DNA from: Aquirhabdus sp.
GTDB lineage: Bacteria > Pseudomonadota > Gammaproteobacteria > Pseudomonadales > Moraxellaceae
Assembly (NCBI GenBank): GCA_030149815.1
Contig: JASLHI010000012.1
Span: forward strand, 1-64,000
Direction: 5' to 3'
DNA length: 64,000 nt
Shown: positions 7,480 to 16,896 of the stretch, one piece after another
Layout: every line of letters starts with the position of its first letter
Position numbering within the stretch: position 1 is the stretch's first letter
The notes under the pieces: model-generated
Told to the model about the DNA's origin: nothing
The model's input: the letters and a program-made list of their open reading frames with translations, nothing else
The model's database searches: none
Made by a program: the position numbers and the translations under genes

Positions 7480-10332
7480 ATGGAAGGAATAAGGCAGTGG
7501 CTACAACATAGATGGCGTATTCGTGTCGTGATGGCGGTGATGATGGTCGTCGCGATCACACTTACCTCTGTCACATTGATTGGCGTCAATTGGATTGGCT
7601 CACGCACGCTACTCCTGAACGCTGCCGCCGAAAAAGCGGATATGACCAGCCAGATTACAGAACAACACGTGCAACATATTGTTGGCCCTGCTGAAGCATT
7701 GCTTCGTGTTCTAGCCCTTGATCCCGTAGTGAATGCCACCTCTCTCGCAGATCGGATACAACGCCTACGAGTATTTACTGTAGATTTGCGCGCCAACTCG
7801 ATCCTGACATCAGTCTATATTGGCTATGACAATGGTGATTATTTTGCAGTGAGTCCACTAAATCAAGCTGCTTTACGGAAGAGCTATCATGCACCAACAC
7901 GGGCACGGTATGTCATTCGTACAGCGCTAGGACAAGATGGTGAAAAAAGAGAACATATCTTGTTGTTTTACGATCAAAATCTTAATCTGATCGAACAACG
8001 CTCTGCCCCAGATTATGTATATGACCCTAGACAACGACCTTGGTATAGCAATGCTCTCGCAGCCGCCGATATTGCCATTTCAAAGCCTTATGTCTACACC
8101 GACGCACCTTTGATGGGAATTACCTTATCCATGCATAGCAGCAATCCACATGCAATCGTTGCGATGGATTTGCCATTGGTTGGAATCAAAAGCGCGCTAC
8201 AGCGAGTAATGATCACGCCAAACAGCCAAATTGCACTTGTCGAGAGTCAAGGTGGAATTATTGCTGCCAATACATCTTCGTTTGGTTCTAAGCCATTAGC
8301 GTCATCACAGGCGCTACGTCTCCCAACTATACAAACTTTGGGCAACACACCATTACTACAGCTATGGCAACTCCAATCAGAGCGCCACGTATTATCCTAT
8401 CGAATTGACAATCAAGAGTGGCTTGGTCGACGAATTCCACTCTCACAATATCATGATATTGGCTTGCAATTACTGATCGCCACCCCGACCCAAGAGCTCC
8501 TCAAAGATTTAAATGCTCATAGTCGCAAAATGGTATTGATAGCGATTTGCTTGGGAATACTGCTCATAGCGATTGGCGCATGGCTTGGGCATCGCATCGG
8601 TCAGATCATCGAACAACATATTCAGCGGGTCAGGCAAATGTCTAATTTTGACTTTAGTCGTCCTGCACCAGATTTCACCCTACTCTACGAGGCTTTCCAG
8701 TTAACCGATGTCACAGATGATGTCAGTCGCACCATGGAAGCCTTATTAAAAATCAGCCAAGTTTTGCAAGCAGAGCCTCAGATTGACACGATGCTTGCTC
8801 AGGTATTGGATCTGTTTGTCGAGGCAGCTCGCTGCGAAAGTGGCGCAGTTTATTTATTCCACCACAAAGAAAAGCGTTGGAATAAATCCGCTGCCTGTGG
8901 TCCACAAGATAATCTGGATGAGATTGCCATTCGGCTCTATTCAGAACCAGACTTACGTTTAGATAAAAATGCAAAATGCCAAGCGTTTGCGATTCGGGCT
9001 CGCAATGGAGATGTCTTGGGTCATGTTATTCTGAAACATGCGGGTGATTCAGAACATACTTCACGTGACTTCTTGATCTTTAGCGAACGTTTAACAGGAA
9101 TGCTGGCAATACCGATTGAAACAAGGCAATTGATCGAATCACAAAAAGCTTTATTGGATGCATTCATTTTAGTTCTGGCTGATGCGATTGACACCAAAAG
9201 CGCCCACACTGGAGGACATTGTCGCCGCGTACCAGAACTGGCAATGATGATTGTGGATCGCTTGTCCACAGAAACCCAAGGCCAGTTTGCAGATTTTCAA
9301 TGTGAGCATGATGATCGTGAAGCCTTTCGGTTGGCTGCATGGCTGCATGATTGCGGCAAAATCACCACGCCAGAGCATATCATTGACAAAGCAACCAAGC
9401 TGGAAACGATCTACAACCGCATTCATGAAATCCGTACTCGCTTTGAAGTTTTACGGCGTGATGCACATATCGCTTCACTCACTGCACAACTTGCAGGAAC
9501 AGATAAAGCTACGGCTGAAGCACAACGTGATGCGCGATACGCTCAACTACAAGATGATTTTGCCTTTGTCGCACAATCCAATGTGGGTGGTGAATTTTTA
9601 AGTGATGAGGTCATTGCACGTTTAGAATTGATCGCACAACAGACTTGGCTACGGAATTTTGATGATCATCTCGGTCTATCCGCACTAGAACTCGCTCGTT
9701 GTGATAAGACATCTGCGCCACTTCCTGCGATTGAACGATTACTCGCGGATAAACCTGAACATATGGTGCCGTGGGATGAGACGCTCAAACCTGTCGTTGA
9801 GCGAGAAGACCCACGAAACACTTATGGTTTTGATATGCAATTACCGCAATATCAAAGAAATAATGGCGAGATTTATAACCTCAGCATTCGTCGTGGCACG
9901 CTCACCAACGAAGATCGATTTGCGATTAATAATCATATTGTGCAAACACTGATCATGTTGACCAAATTACCTTGGCCTAAACACTTACAGCGGATTCCCG
10001 ATCTGGCCACTAATCATCACGAACGTATGGATGGCAAAGGTTATCCAAGACGATTACAAGGGGCACAGATGTCCGTTGAGGAACGAGTACTCGCACTGGC
10101 TGATGTTTTTGAAGCACTCACTGCCGCAGATCGCCCTTACAAATCAGCAAAGACCATTTCAGAATCACTGATGATCATGGCGAAAATGTGTCAAGAAAAC
10201 CATTTAGATAAAGCGTTGTTTATTTATTTTCTACAGAGTCGGTTATGGCATGAGTATGCGCGCAACTTTATACCTTCAGCGCAAATCGATGACGTGAATA
10301 TAGACGAACTCATCCGTATAGCGAGTTCATAA
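7480..10332 (+). CDS. HD-GYP c-di-GMP phosphodiesterase with periplasmic sensor and GAF domain
   Basis: A 950 aa inner-membrane protein predicted to hydrolyse cyclic di-GMP. It has a transmembrane segment near residues 20-40, a periplasmic Cache/CHASE-like sensor to about 345, a second transmembrane segment near 350-372, a GAF-like domain around 415-540, and a C-terminal HD-GYP domain. Catalytic features are intact: HTGGHCRRV, LHDCGK (His623-Asp624), HHERMDGKGYP (His846-847, GYP 854-856). About 170-200 residues separate the HD pair from the HHE block, longer than in minimal HD-GYP domains. The ATG at 7480 is preferred over a GTG at 7447 because AAGGA precedes it. Two GGDEF genes lie downstream on the same strand. 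Confidence 0.9.
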   Translation: MEGIRQWLQHRWRIRVVMAVMMVVAITLTSVTLIGVNWIGSRTLLLNAAAEKADMTSQITEQHVQHIVGPAEALLRVLALDPVVNATSLADRIQRLRVFTVDLRANSILTSVYIGYDNGDYFAVSPLNQAALRKSYHAPTRARYVIRTALGQDGEKREHILLFYDQNLNLIEQRSAPDYVYDPRQRPWYSNALAAADIAISKPYVYTDAPLMGITLSMHSSNPHAIVAMDLPLVGIKSALQRVMITPNSQIALVESQGGIIAANTSSFGSKPLASSQALRLPTIQTLGNTPLLQLWQLQSERHVLSYRIDNQEWLGRRIPLSQYHDIGLQLLIATPTQELLKDLNAHSRKMVLIAICLGILLIAIGAWLGHRIGQIIEQHIQRVRQMSNFDFSRPAPDFTLLYEAFQLTDVTDDVSRTMEALLKISQVLQAEPQIDTMLAQVLDLFVEAARCESGAVYLFHHKEKRWNKSAACGPQDNLDEIAIRLYSEPDLRLDKNAKCQAFAIRARNGDVLGHVILKHAGDSEHTSRDFLIFSERLTGMLAIPIETRQLIESQKALLDAFILVLADAIDTKSAHTGGHCRRVPELAMMIVDRLSTETQGQFADFQCEHDDREAFRLAAWLHDCGKITTPEHIIDKATKLETIYNRIHEIRTRFEVLRRDAHIASLTAQLAGTDKATAEAQRDARYAQLQDDFAFVAQSNVGGEFLSDEVIARLELIAQQTWLRNFDDHLGLSALELARCDKTSAPLPAIERLLADKPEHMVPWDETLKPVVEREDPRNTYGFDMQLPQYQRNNGEIYNLSIRRGTLTNEDRFAINNHIVQTLIMLTKLPWPKHLQRIPDLATNHHERMDGKGYPRRLQGAQMSVEERVLALADVFEALTAADRPYKSAKTISESLMIMAKMCQENHLDKALFIYFLQSRLWHEYARNFIPSAQIDDVNIDELIRIASS

Positions 10333-10499
10333 ATTATGCTTTCTTCTAAATACGATCTCGTCAGTATCTTGCTGAACGTTTCATCCAGTTTAGGTTATGA
10401 TTGGGATACGAATCTCATTGTTGATGTGCAGTAAGAAACTGAGCAATGATGGCACGAGCAATACGAAAATTAACTTGAACAGGAAGTTCACTTCATCAA

Positions 10500-11732
10500 A
10501 TGTCTAACTTTTATAAAGATAGCGATGTACTGCCCCATCGCATCATCAGAAAAAATGTGGGAACGCAAATCCGCAAAATTCGAACATGGCGTAGACGCCT
10601 TTCGGCAGCTCTAGAATGGAATGCTGTTGACAAGGGGCTCATTCTACTCGTCGCTATTTTACCGATCTATTGTCAATATTTACTGTGGTCTCTTTATGTT
10701 CTAAGCCGCCATGACCGTGAACATCTGGTTAATGTTCCCTTAGTCACCGAAATTATGAAGATTGAAATCATCTTTATCATCTTTGGCATTTTAATTCTGC
10801 TCTTAGGACTGTATTTACGACAGACAAAACCAAACAGTCTTATTTTCCAAAACATCGCACTTCACTTTTTCTCATTAACCTTAGTCGCCATGAGCTATAG
10901 CATCGGAACAGCCTCTTTTTGTGCTGGTTTGGTATTGCTCGGTGCACCTGTTTTTGGATTCATTCTCTTGGATCGCAAAGCCGTTTGGGGTGCAACGATT
11001 ACGGCGCTTCTGGTTCTTGTGGGGCTGAGTTATGTCACAGCGTATGGTCTGCTCCCTTATGCACCCGTGATGGTCACACCAACCGATCAGGTCAGTCATC
11101 TCTTTTGGATGAATAGTGTATTTTTCTTTGCAGCGCCGTTCTTTATTCCGATCATTCTGATGGCGGATCAAATGCTAATGTGGTGGCGTGAGCGTGAAGA
11201 AAAAATTCGCCATATGAGTCGTACCGATGCGCTCACAGGAACCCATAATCGATTTAGTATCTTGAATATTTTAGATCTTGAAGTCGCACGATCGACTCAA
11301 TTTCAAGAACCATTATCCGTTGTGATTCTTGATCTTGACCACTTTAAAAAAGTAAATGATCAGTGGGGACACCCAACAGGGGATCTGGTTCTAAAAACAG
11401 CAGCCCAAGTGCTACGCCAAAACATCCGCGAATGTGATTCACTCGGTCGTTATGGTGGCGAAGAGTTTGTGATTATCATTCCTAATGCAGATGAAGCCGA
11501 AGCTCAGAAGATTATTGAACGGTGCCGTGTTGCATTGGCGCAAACAAAAATCCTTTCAGAAAGCCAAGTCCTGATTAACGTTACGGCAAGCTTTGGTGTT
11601 GTCAATGTCACACATGCCGTAGAGCAAACGATTGAGCCTTATACATTGATCAAAACCGCAGATGAAGCCTTATATATTGCCAAACATAATGGTCGCAATC
11701 GGATAGAAACAAAAATGCTCAGTCCTGCATAA
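10500..11732 (+). CDS. Membrane-bound diguanylate cyclase (GGDEF)
   Basis: A 410 aa protein with about six transmembrane segments (residues 45-220, MASE-like) followed by a GGDEF domain from about 235. The active site reads RYGGEEF. Five residues before it is RECD, a canonical RxxD product-inhibition (I) site. The metal-binding motif DLDHFKKVND is intact. It should make c-di-GMP at the membrane under feedback control. AGGAAG lies 13 bases before the ATG, a rather long spacing; an in-frame TGA at 10476 rules out a much earlier start. It follows the HD-GYP gene by 167 bases, so synthesis and breakdown enzymes are paired. Confidence 0.92.
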   Translation: MSNFYKDSDVLPHRIIRKNVGTQIRKIRTWRRRLSAALEWNAVDKGLILLVAILPIYCQYLLWSLYVLSRHDREHLVNVPLVTEIMKIEIIFIIFGILILLLGLYLRQTKPNSLIFQNIALHFFSLTLVAMSYSIGTASFCAGLVLLGAPVFGFILLDRKAVWGATITALLVLVGLSYVTAYGLLPYAPVMVTPTDQVSHLFWMNSVFFFAAPFFIPIILMADQMLMWWREREEKIRHMSRTDALTGTHNRFSILNILDLEVARSTQFQEPLSVVILDLDHFKKVNDQWGHPTGDLVLKTAAQVLRQNIRECDSLGRYGGEEFVIIIPNADEAEAQKIIERCRVALAQTKILSESQVLINVTASFGVVNVTHAVEQTIEPYTLIKTADEALYIAKHNGRNRIETKMLSPA

Positions 11733-11782
11733 GCCGAACAAATAGCGAGTTAGTGTGTTCTATTAAATAGTCGAGGTCACCT

Positions 11783-12340
11783 ATGTACGATCACGAATCA
11801 ATAGTTCCTAAGGCGAATGTTTTTATGATTCGTCGCTATACAGAAAACTCCATAGATCAATTGGAATATTTAAAAAACAACCTTCAATGGAGTTATGACG
11901 AAGCCTCTGGACGACGATTTTGTAACATGGGTGCTGACTACCTGATCTTTGGTCAGGTACAGAAATCACAGCCCTTCGATCCTGTTGTCTTGAAAATAAT
12001 GCATGAACTGAATGAGCGATTCAGTGTCGCGATGAATGCGTGCTATGCAAACTATTATCAAGATGGCAGCTCGATTGTTCCTTTTAGAAATAATAAAGGT
12101 CTGCAAACCGATCTCGATCAACCGATCCTATCTGTTGCATACGGAGGAACTCGACTCGGTGTCTTTAAAGATGTCCATACTGATGAAGAGCACGAACTCT
12201 TCATGTATGGCGGAGATCTGTGCATCATGGGACTTGATAGTCAACAAAACTACTTGCATGGGATGCGAGCATCGGACAAATTTACAGAGCCACGGATATC
12301 ACTCACCTTTCGAAAAATTAACAGTTGGGCTGCAGCATAA
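11783..12340 (+). CDS. AlkB-like 2-oxoglutarate oxygenase-fold protein lacking the HxD motif
   Basis: A 185 aa protein with the layout of AlkB-type dioxygenases: NYYQDGSS (residues 90-97), a strand LSVAYGGTRLGVFK, the block ELFMYGGDLCIMG, a histidine (His159) and a C-terminal RISLTFR with Arg171 and Arg177 spaced like the 2-oxoglutarate-binding arginines of AlkB. Where active enzymes read HxD shortly after the DG motif, this protein has PFRNNKG: Arg102 and Asn104 replace both ligands. Iron-dependent demethylation is therefore doubtful. It lies between two diguanylate cyclase genes, 50 bases after the first. It may be a nucleic-acid or nucleotide-binding relic, or a pseudoenzyme with a new role. 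Confidence 0.7.
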   Translation: MYDHESIVPKANVFMIRRYTENSIDQLEYLKNNLQWSYDEASGRRFCNMGADYLIFGQVQKSQPFDPVVLKIMHELNERFSVAMNACYANYYQDGSSIVPFRNNKGLQTDLDQPILSVAYGGTRLGVFKDVHTDEEHELFMYGGDLCIMGLDSQQNYLHGMRASDKFTEPRISLTFRKINSWAAA

Positions 12341-12492
12341 GCCTACAAATTTCTACAGATTGTTTCAAAACTATTGTCTAATCTTTAAACGTGGTCTATA
12401 ACCTTAGTAAGATGCTAAAAATGGATTTTTTAGGAAACGCGTATAAGTCATTCTAAATTAGCGAAATCAAAAGGATATTGATGTAAACGAAT

Positions 12493-13737
12493 ATGAATAA
12501 CCTATTGCATACACAGGAAGCCAGTGAAGAGGAACTATCAACTGCATTGCAGTCTAGAAATCGTCTGCTCACATTTCCAGCTAAACTAGAAAGACTCTTC
12601 CTTGATCAACATATCCCGCGCTCCATTCGACGCTTTCATGTGTTAATGCCCGTTATTTTTTTCCTCTACACCATTCTGATTACAGGGATCATTGGTGTTA
12701 TTCCAAAATCTGGTATTGAGCTCTGGCTTACTATCGTCATCTCCGTCACAGTCAGTATTCTCTGCACAATGGCACTTTCTTTTTTCCCACGATTTAATCG
12801 ATGGTTTACTGTGTATGGTGTTTTTGGAAGTTCTGTCGTCATTGCAGCAACAGTCACCATTACCAATCTATTTCCATTAGGCCAAAACTCCCCGCTGTTA
12901 TACGCTGGGATCATTTTTGCCATACTAATTGTTTACACATGCGTGGGGTTAACATTTGTTTGGGGGATGATTGCAAATCTGATCGGTGGCTTTTCGGCAA
13001 TTGTGATCATGAGTTTCACCCATATCGCCGTCAACTGGTCGCTATTTGATCGAATTTATATCTGTTCGAGTATTCTAGGCTTAGGGCTGAGCTATGCGCT
13101 AGAAAACCAAGAGCGTAAGAATTTCTTGAACACATTGTTATTACGCATCACGATCAAAAAAGGAGAAGATCTCGCTAAACAGCTTGAATCACTCTCACGT
13201 CTAGATTCCCTCACAGGAATTGCAAATCGCCGCCATTTAGATGAAGTTTTGGATGGTGAGTGGAATCGCGCAATGCGCCAAAATCAACCGCTCACCATCA
13301 TGCTCATCGATGTTGACCACTTTAAGCTCTACAACGACAAATTTGGACATCTGTCAGGTGATAGTTGTTTACGTCAAGTTGCACAACTTTTTGCAAGAAT
13401 GACCAAACGAAGTGGTGAGTTAGCTGCACGTTATGGCGGCGAAGAATTTGTTTTGGTCTATCCTGCAATGGATACAACGCTAGCCAAAGAACAAGCAGCT
13501 CGCCTCCTTCATCAAATTGCAAGTCTCGCGATCCCTCATCCGAATGGACAGTCTGTTTCATTTAGCATCGGTCTTTGCGTATCAGTTCCCTCCCCAGAGA
13601 TTGATGTTGCACAGTTGCTCCATCATGCTGACACCGCACTCTATCAGGCAAAAGCCAATGGACGAAATCGTTACGAACTTTATGTTGAGCCAAGCGAAGA
13701 CTCATTAAAGCAAATCGACCAAGCCTTACATTCGTGA
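12493..13737 (+). CDS. Membrane-bound diguanylate cyclase (GGDEF), second copy
   Basis: A 414 aa protein with an N-terminal cytoplasmic stretch, about five or six transmembrane segments (residues 50-210) and a GGDEF domain from about 235. The active site is RYGGEEF and the metal-binding motif is DVDHFKLYND. The position of the inhibitory RxxD site reads RSGE, so product inhibition may be weaker than for the cyclase at 10500. The gene follows the AlkB-like gene by 152 bases. AAAGGATATTGATG lies upstream of the chosen ATG. The domain architecture matches the earlier copy, but sequence similarity outside GGDEF is low. Confidence 0.9.
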   Translation: MNNLLHTQEASEEELSTALQSRNRLLTFPAKLERLFLDQHIPRSIRRFHVLMPVIFFLYTILITGIIGVIPKSGIELWLTIVISVTVSILCTMALSFFPRFNRWFTVYGVFGSSVVIAATVTITNLFPLGQNSPLLYAGIIFAILIVYTCVGLTFVWGMIANLIGGFSAIVIMSFTHIAVNWSLFDRIYICSSILGLGLSYALENQERKNFLNTLLLRITIKKGEDLAKQLESLSRLDSLTGIANRRHLDEVLDGEWNRAMRQNQPLTIMLIDVDHFKLYNDKFGHLSGDSCLRQVAQLFARMTKRSGELAARYGGEEFVLVYPAMDTTLAKEQAARLLHQIASLAIPHPNGQSVSFSIGLCVSVPSPEIDVAQLLHHADTALYQAKANGRNRYELYVEPSEDSLKQIDQALHS

Positions 13738-13963
13738 TCATAAGAACCAAGAACTAGAAAATTTAAGTTTATTACACAGGAAAAATACGGCGAAAAAATG
13801 CGCAAAAATGGGCTTGCCTTCACTGTCTTCTTGGCGCACTATAATCTCCAAATGGACTAAAAATAATCTCTTCATCGACTCAATTCTAGAAAAAGAACTG
13901 AAGTACAACTAGAACATTCAAAACTCTAGTTTGTAAAACATCAACTCCAACAAGGAGATTGCC

Positions 13964-14236
13964 ATGCCAAAATTCATCATCGAACGAGATATTCCTAATG
14001 CAGGGAAACTATCTGGTCAAGAATTACAAGCCATATCACAAAAGTCCTGCGGAGTACTCAATCAATTGGGCCCTCAAGTGCAATGGGTTCAAAGCTTTGT
14101 GACCGCAGACAAAATCTACTGTGAATATATCGCCCCAAGTGAGGAATTAGTGAGAGAGCACGCAAGATTGGGTGGTTTTCCTGCAAATCGTATCTCGCAA
14201 GTCACATCCACGATTGATCCAACAACAGCAGAGTAA
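13964..14236 (+). CDS. DUF4242 (SCO4226-type) small protein
   Basis: A 90 aa protein starting MPKFIIERDIP, the typical opening of the DUF4242 family, which includes a nickel-binding ferredoxin-like protein from Streptomyces. The block VQWVQSFVTADKIYCEYIAP and the ending HARLGGFPANRI are characteristic. CAAGGAG precedes the ATG at good distance. It is probably a monocistronic gene; 226 bases of AT-rich DNA separate it from the cyclase upstream. The precise role is unknown. Confidence 0.87.
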   Translation: MPKFIIERDIPNAGKLSGQELQAISQKSCGVLNQLGPQVQWVQSFVTADKIYCEYIAPSEELVREHARLGGFPANRISQVTSTIDPTTAE

Positions 14237-14349
14237 GTTCTCAGTATGACTAAATTTACTCTCGCCGCGCTCATCTTACTGGACTAGATCACTCCAACAG
14301 GGCCTCATTCAGCACCTGTTGGGATATATCAGCGTAAGTTTTATCTGAA

Positions 14350-14748
14350 TTAATCACGCGCAGTCACAATTTCAGCGCCATTTCTCAGCGTTAACGTAAC
14401 AGGCGTTTTTTCAGCAACCTTAAGCAGCCCTAGCCAGATCTCATCGCTCAACTCCAGATCTGTGCGGAGTACACGCTCGATACGCGTATGATCCTCACGG
14501 TCTTTCAGTAAAGTCAGCTCAACGCGTAACTGACCAATTTCCCATCCCTTATGCTGTGCATACATCCTCAAGGTAATCGCGGTGCACGCACCCAAGCCAC
14601 TTAAAATAAACTCATAAGGTGCTGGGCCTGCATTCTGTCCACCTGAGGCCAAAGGCTCATCTGCCAACAAACTAAAATCGCCTGTTTTAATGTGATGCGT
14701 ATAATTCGTCGGGGTTGAATCCACTGTCGCGGTTGCGATTGCTTTCAT
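14350..14748 (-). CDS. OsmC family protein
   Basis: A 132 aa OsmC/Ohr-superfamily protein, cytoplasmic. The first reactive cysteine is present in LSGLGACTAITLRMYA. The second, normally in a CPVH-like motif, is replaced by Thr in KTPVTLTL, so the two-cysteine peroxidase cycle of Ohr/OsmC should not operate as in the type enzymes. Its start codon overlaps the end of the upstream pirin gene by 4 bases (ATGA), so the two are translationally coupled. It may act on small thiol-reactive compounds, but this is speculative. Confidence 0.88.
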   Translation of the reverse strand: MKAIATATVDSTPTNYTHHIKTGDFSLLADEPLASGGQNAGPAPYEFILSGLGACTAITLRMYAQHKGWEIGQLRVELTLLKDREDHTRIERVLRTDLELSDEIWLGLLKVAEKTPVTLTLRNGAEIVTARD

Positions 14749-15653
14749 GAATGTGCTCCTTTTAAATGAACACCCTCAAGAGAAGGTGCAATGAGTCGCT
14801 TCCCTGCAGTCGCTTCATCCAGCGCGCCAAAACGCTCACTCTTGGCCTCCCAATCACGGCGAGCTTGCTCAACTTCCTCTTGAGTACGCGCCACAAAGTT
14901 CCACCACAATAAAACGTCTTCTTTAAAAAGCTCTCCGCCGATCATTAATATTCTTGTGGATGCATCGCAACTGATCGTGACCTTCGTATGGCCATCAGCA
15001 AAATAAAGCAACGAACCTGTTTCTAGATGCTCACCATTAATCAGTGCTTTGCCTTCCAAGACAGTAATACCATGCTCAAAACTTGTATCTAACGGTAATT
15101 CAAATGTTCCTGTCTTCTTAGCTAATAAATCAACAGCAACAAGCGGTGTATACACGGAAACTGGCGAAGTCACACCAAAACTATTCCCCACCAAAATCGT
15201 CGCATCAAATAAATCCTGATGGACAACGGGTAATGTGGGATAGTTCTGAAAATGAGGCTCTACATGACGATGAGTATCTGGCAGAGCAATCCACAATTGT
15301 GCAGCGTGTAATCTGCTTGCTTTATCGGTTGGTGAAATCTCAGCATGAGAAATTCCCTTGCCTGCAGTCATGAGATTGACTTGATTTGGATAAATAACTT
15401 GATCACTTCCTAGACTATCGAGATGCCGAACTGCCCCCTCAATCATCCATGTAAAAGTCTGCAAACCGATATGAGGATGCGGCCCAACATTCATTCCCTC
15501 TCCCGCCGCGAAATTGACAGGTCCTGCATGATCCAAGAAACACCACGCACCAATCGTACGGCGCATCCGACTCGGCACTAAACGTGCAATCTTTAATCCC
15601 GTCCCAATTTCCGCCACACGACCTTCAATTCGAACAATATCTTCCCTTTCCAT
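14745..15653 (-). CDS. Pirin family protein
   Basis: A 302 aa bicupin of the pirin family. The N-terminal cupin has the metal-ligand motifs HPHIGLQT and HAEISP (His, His, His, Glu). The C-terminal cupin carries GITVLEGKALING and the pirin ending RTQEEVEQARRDWE. Some bacterial pirins are quercetin dioxygenases or regulate pyruvate dehydrogenase; which applies here is unknown. The ATG at 15653 has AAAGGTG 5 bases upstream and is preferred to an in-frame start 42 bases earlier. It is coupled to the OsmC gene downstream. Confidence 0.9.
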   Translation of the reverse strand: MEREDIVRIEGRVAEIGTGLKIARLVPSRMRRTIGAWCFLDHAGPVNFAAGEGMNVGPHPHIGLQTFTWMIEGAVRHLDSLGSDQVIYPNQVNLMTAGKGISHAEISPTDKASRLHAAQLWIALPDTHRHVEPHFQNYPTLPVVHQDLFDATILVGNSFGVTSPVSVYTPLVAVDLLAKKTGTFELPLDTSFEHGITVLEGKALINGEHLETGSLLYFADGHTKVTISCDASTRILMIGGELFKEDVLLWWNFVARTQEEVEQARRDWEAKSERFGALDEATAGKRLIAPSLEGVHLKGAHS

Positions 15654-15765
15654 GGCTGCACCTTTAAGCAATATGATCTGACCCAACAACTCCAATCGCG
15701 CTTTGATTGTAGCGTATAAATCCCTGTTGTCTCAAAGCTTTATGTAAATCAATTGCGTAATAAAT

Positions 15766-15798
15766 AAAAGCCCTATCTATCATATAGAAAGGGCTTTT
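15766..15798 (-). terminator. Terminator of the beta-propeller gene
   Basis: AAAAGCCCT and AGGGCTTTT form the outer stem, with CTAT/ATAG pairs inside. It lies about 100 bases beyond the stop codon of the - strand gene at 15901 and is followed on that strand by TTATTTATTACG. Confidence 0.75.
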
Positions 15799-15900
15799 AT
15801 TGAACCAAATCCGCTCAGTGTATTCGTTCAATGCTTATCGAGAGTCTTAGGAAAATAGAAACTCGCTATTCACGTAAACAATCGATCAAAAATTACGACT

Positions 15901-16896
15901 TCAATGAATTTTGGTATTCACGACCAAAACAACGAGCTTATTATCCGCAAAGGCAGGGAGAAAAATCTCTTTTGATTGTTTATTCATAGTCATCGTTTTC
16001 GCTCCACTTAATGTTGTAAGGCTCTGCGTCACACGATAACGATCAGAACTCAACTGATGTGCAATCGTCAAAGTGCCACTTCCACCGCCGCTAGCCACAA
16101 AAACATTGCGCGATTCAGAATCATACAACACCGTATCCGCATCATCCCCAATAGAGAATTGCGCTACATTTGCACCTGTTAATGCATTTGTCACGACTGC
16201 CACGCGATTATGACACGCGGAAATCAACCGAGAATGATCAACATCAAATGCCAATCCTGAAGGCTGTTCACAACCCGCTAACCTCCATGTTGACTCTAGT
16301 TTATCTGTCGTCGCATCAATCACATCTATCCCTGCATGATCTTGGATATTGACATAGATATGTCCATAGTTATCTGTCACGGTTTGGCTAGGTTTTCCTG
16401 AAGACTGGATGGAATGAATGACTTTCAGTGTTTTTGCATCGATCACATCAATCGTGCTGCTATTGCGATCGAACACATAGACTTTATGCACTGCGGGCTC
16501 ATAGAGGATATTGTCTCCACCTGTCACCTGAATATCAGCAATACGCCGTAAAGACTCTAAGTTAAAGACCGTCACCGTATGGTTTTGACGATTACTGGTA
16601 AAGCCTAAATTTAAATCCTGCGCAAATGTGACACCACCAACACCATGCGTCTCAGAAATCGCAGCCATTACTTTGTTGGTATCTAAATTAACCACATCTA
16701 CTCGATCACCGCGCGTCACATACAGACGTAAACGCTTATTGTCCACCGCAACAAAATCATACTTCGGGGTATCACCCAGCGTAAATTTTTGAACGATGTC
16801 ATAGGCGGAATCTTCAGCAAAAGATGCTGTCGATAGCAGCGCGCTTAATGGGACTAAGATTGCAAGTAATAGCGTAGAGATAATGCGGGTTTTCAC
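15901..16896 (-). CDS. Exported YVTN/YncE-like beta-propeller protein
   Basis: A 331 aa secreted protein. Residues 1-28 form a signal peptide (basic start KTR, hydrophobic core, ASFAED cleavage region). The rest consists of repeated four-strand blades with motifs such as DRVDVVNLDTNKVMAAI, HTVTVFNLESLRRIADI, STIDVIDAKTLKVIHSI and AGIDVIDATTDKLEST, typical of YVTN seven-bladed propellers. GTG at 16896 is preferred as start: AGGAAG precedes it by 6 bases, whereas the longer ATG form adds 12 residues before the signal peptide. Binding partner unknown. It is transcribed alone. Confidence 0.83.
   Translation of the reverse strand: MKTRIISTLLLAILVPLSALLSTASFAEDSAYDIVQKFTLGDTPKYDFVAVDNKRLRLYVTRGDRVDVVNLDTNKVMAAISETHGVGGVTFAQDLNLGFTSNRQNHTVTVFNLESLRRIADIQVTGGDNILYEPAVHKVYVFDRNSSTIDVIDAKTLKVIHSIQSSGKPSQTVTDNYGHIYVNIQDHAGIDVIDATTDKLESTWRLAGCEQPSGLAFDVDHSRLISACHNRVAVVTNALTGANVAQFSIGDDADTVLYDSESRNVFVASGGGSGTLTIAHQLSSDRYRVTQSLTTLSGAKTMTMNKQSKEIFLPAFADNKLVVLVVNTKIH

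Noticed and set aside
10336..10434. A 32-codon ORF between the HD-GYP and GGDEF genes.
   Set aside because: No ribosome site, no recognisable motif, and random short frames of this size are expected.
14294..14322. CCAACAGG/CCTGTTGG hairpin between convergent genes.
   Set aside because: It has an 8 bp stem with a 13 base loop and no T run, so it was not called as a terminator.
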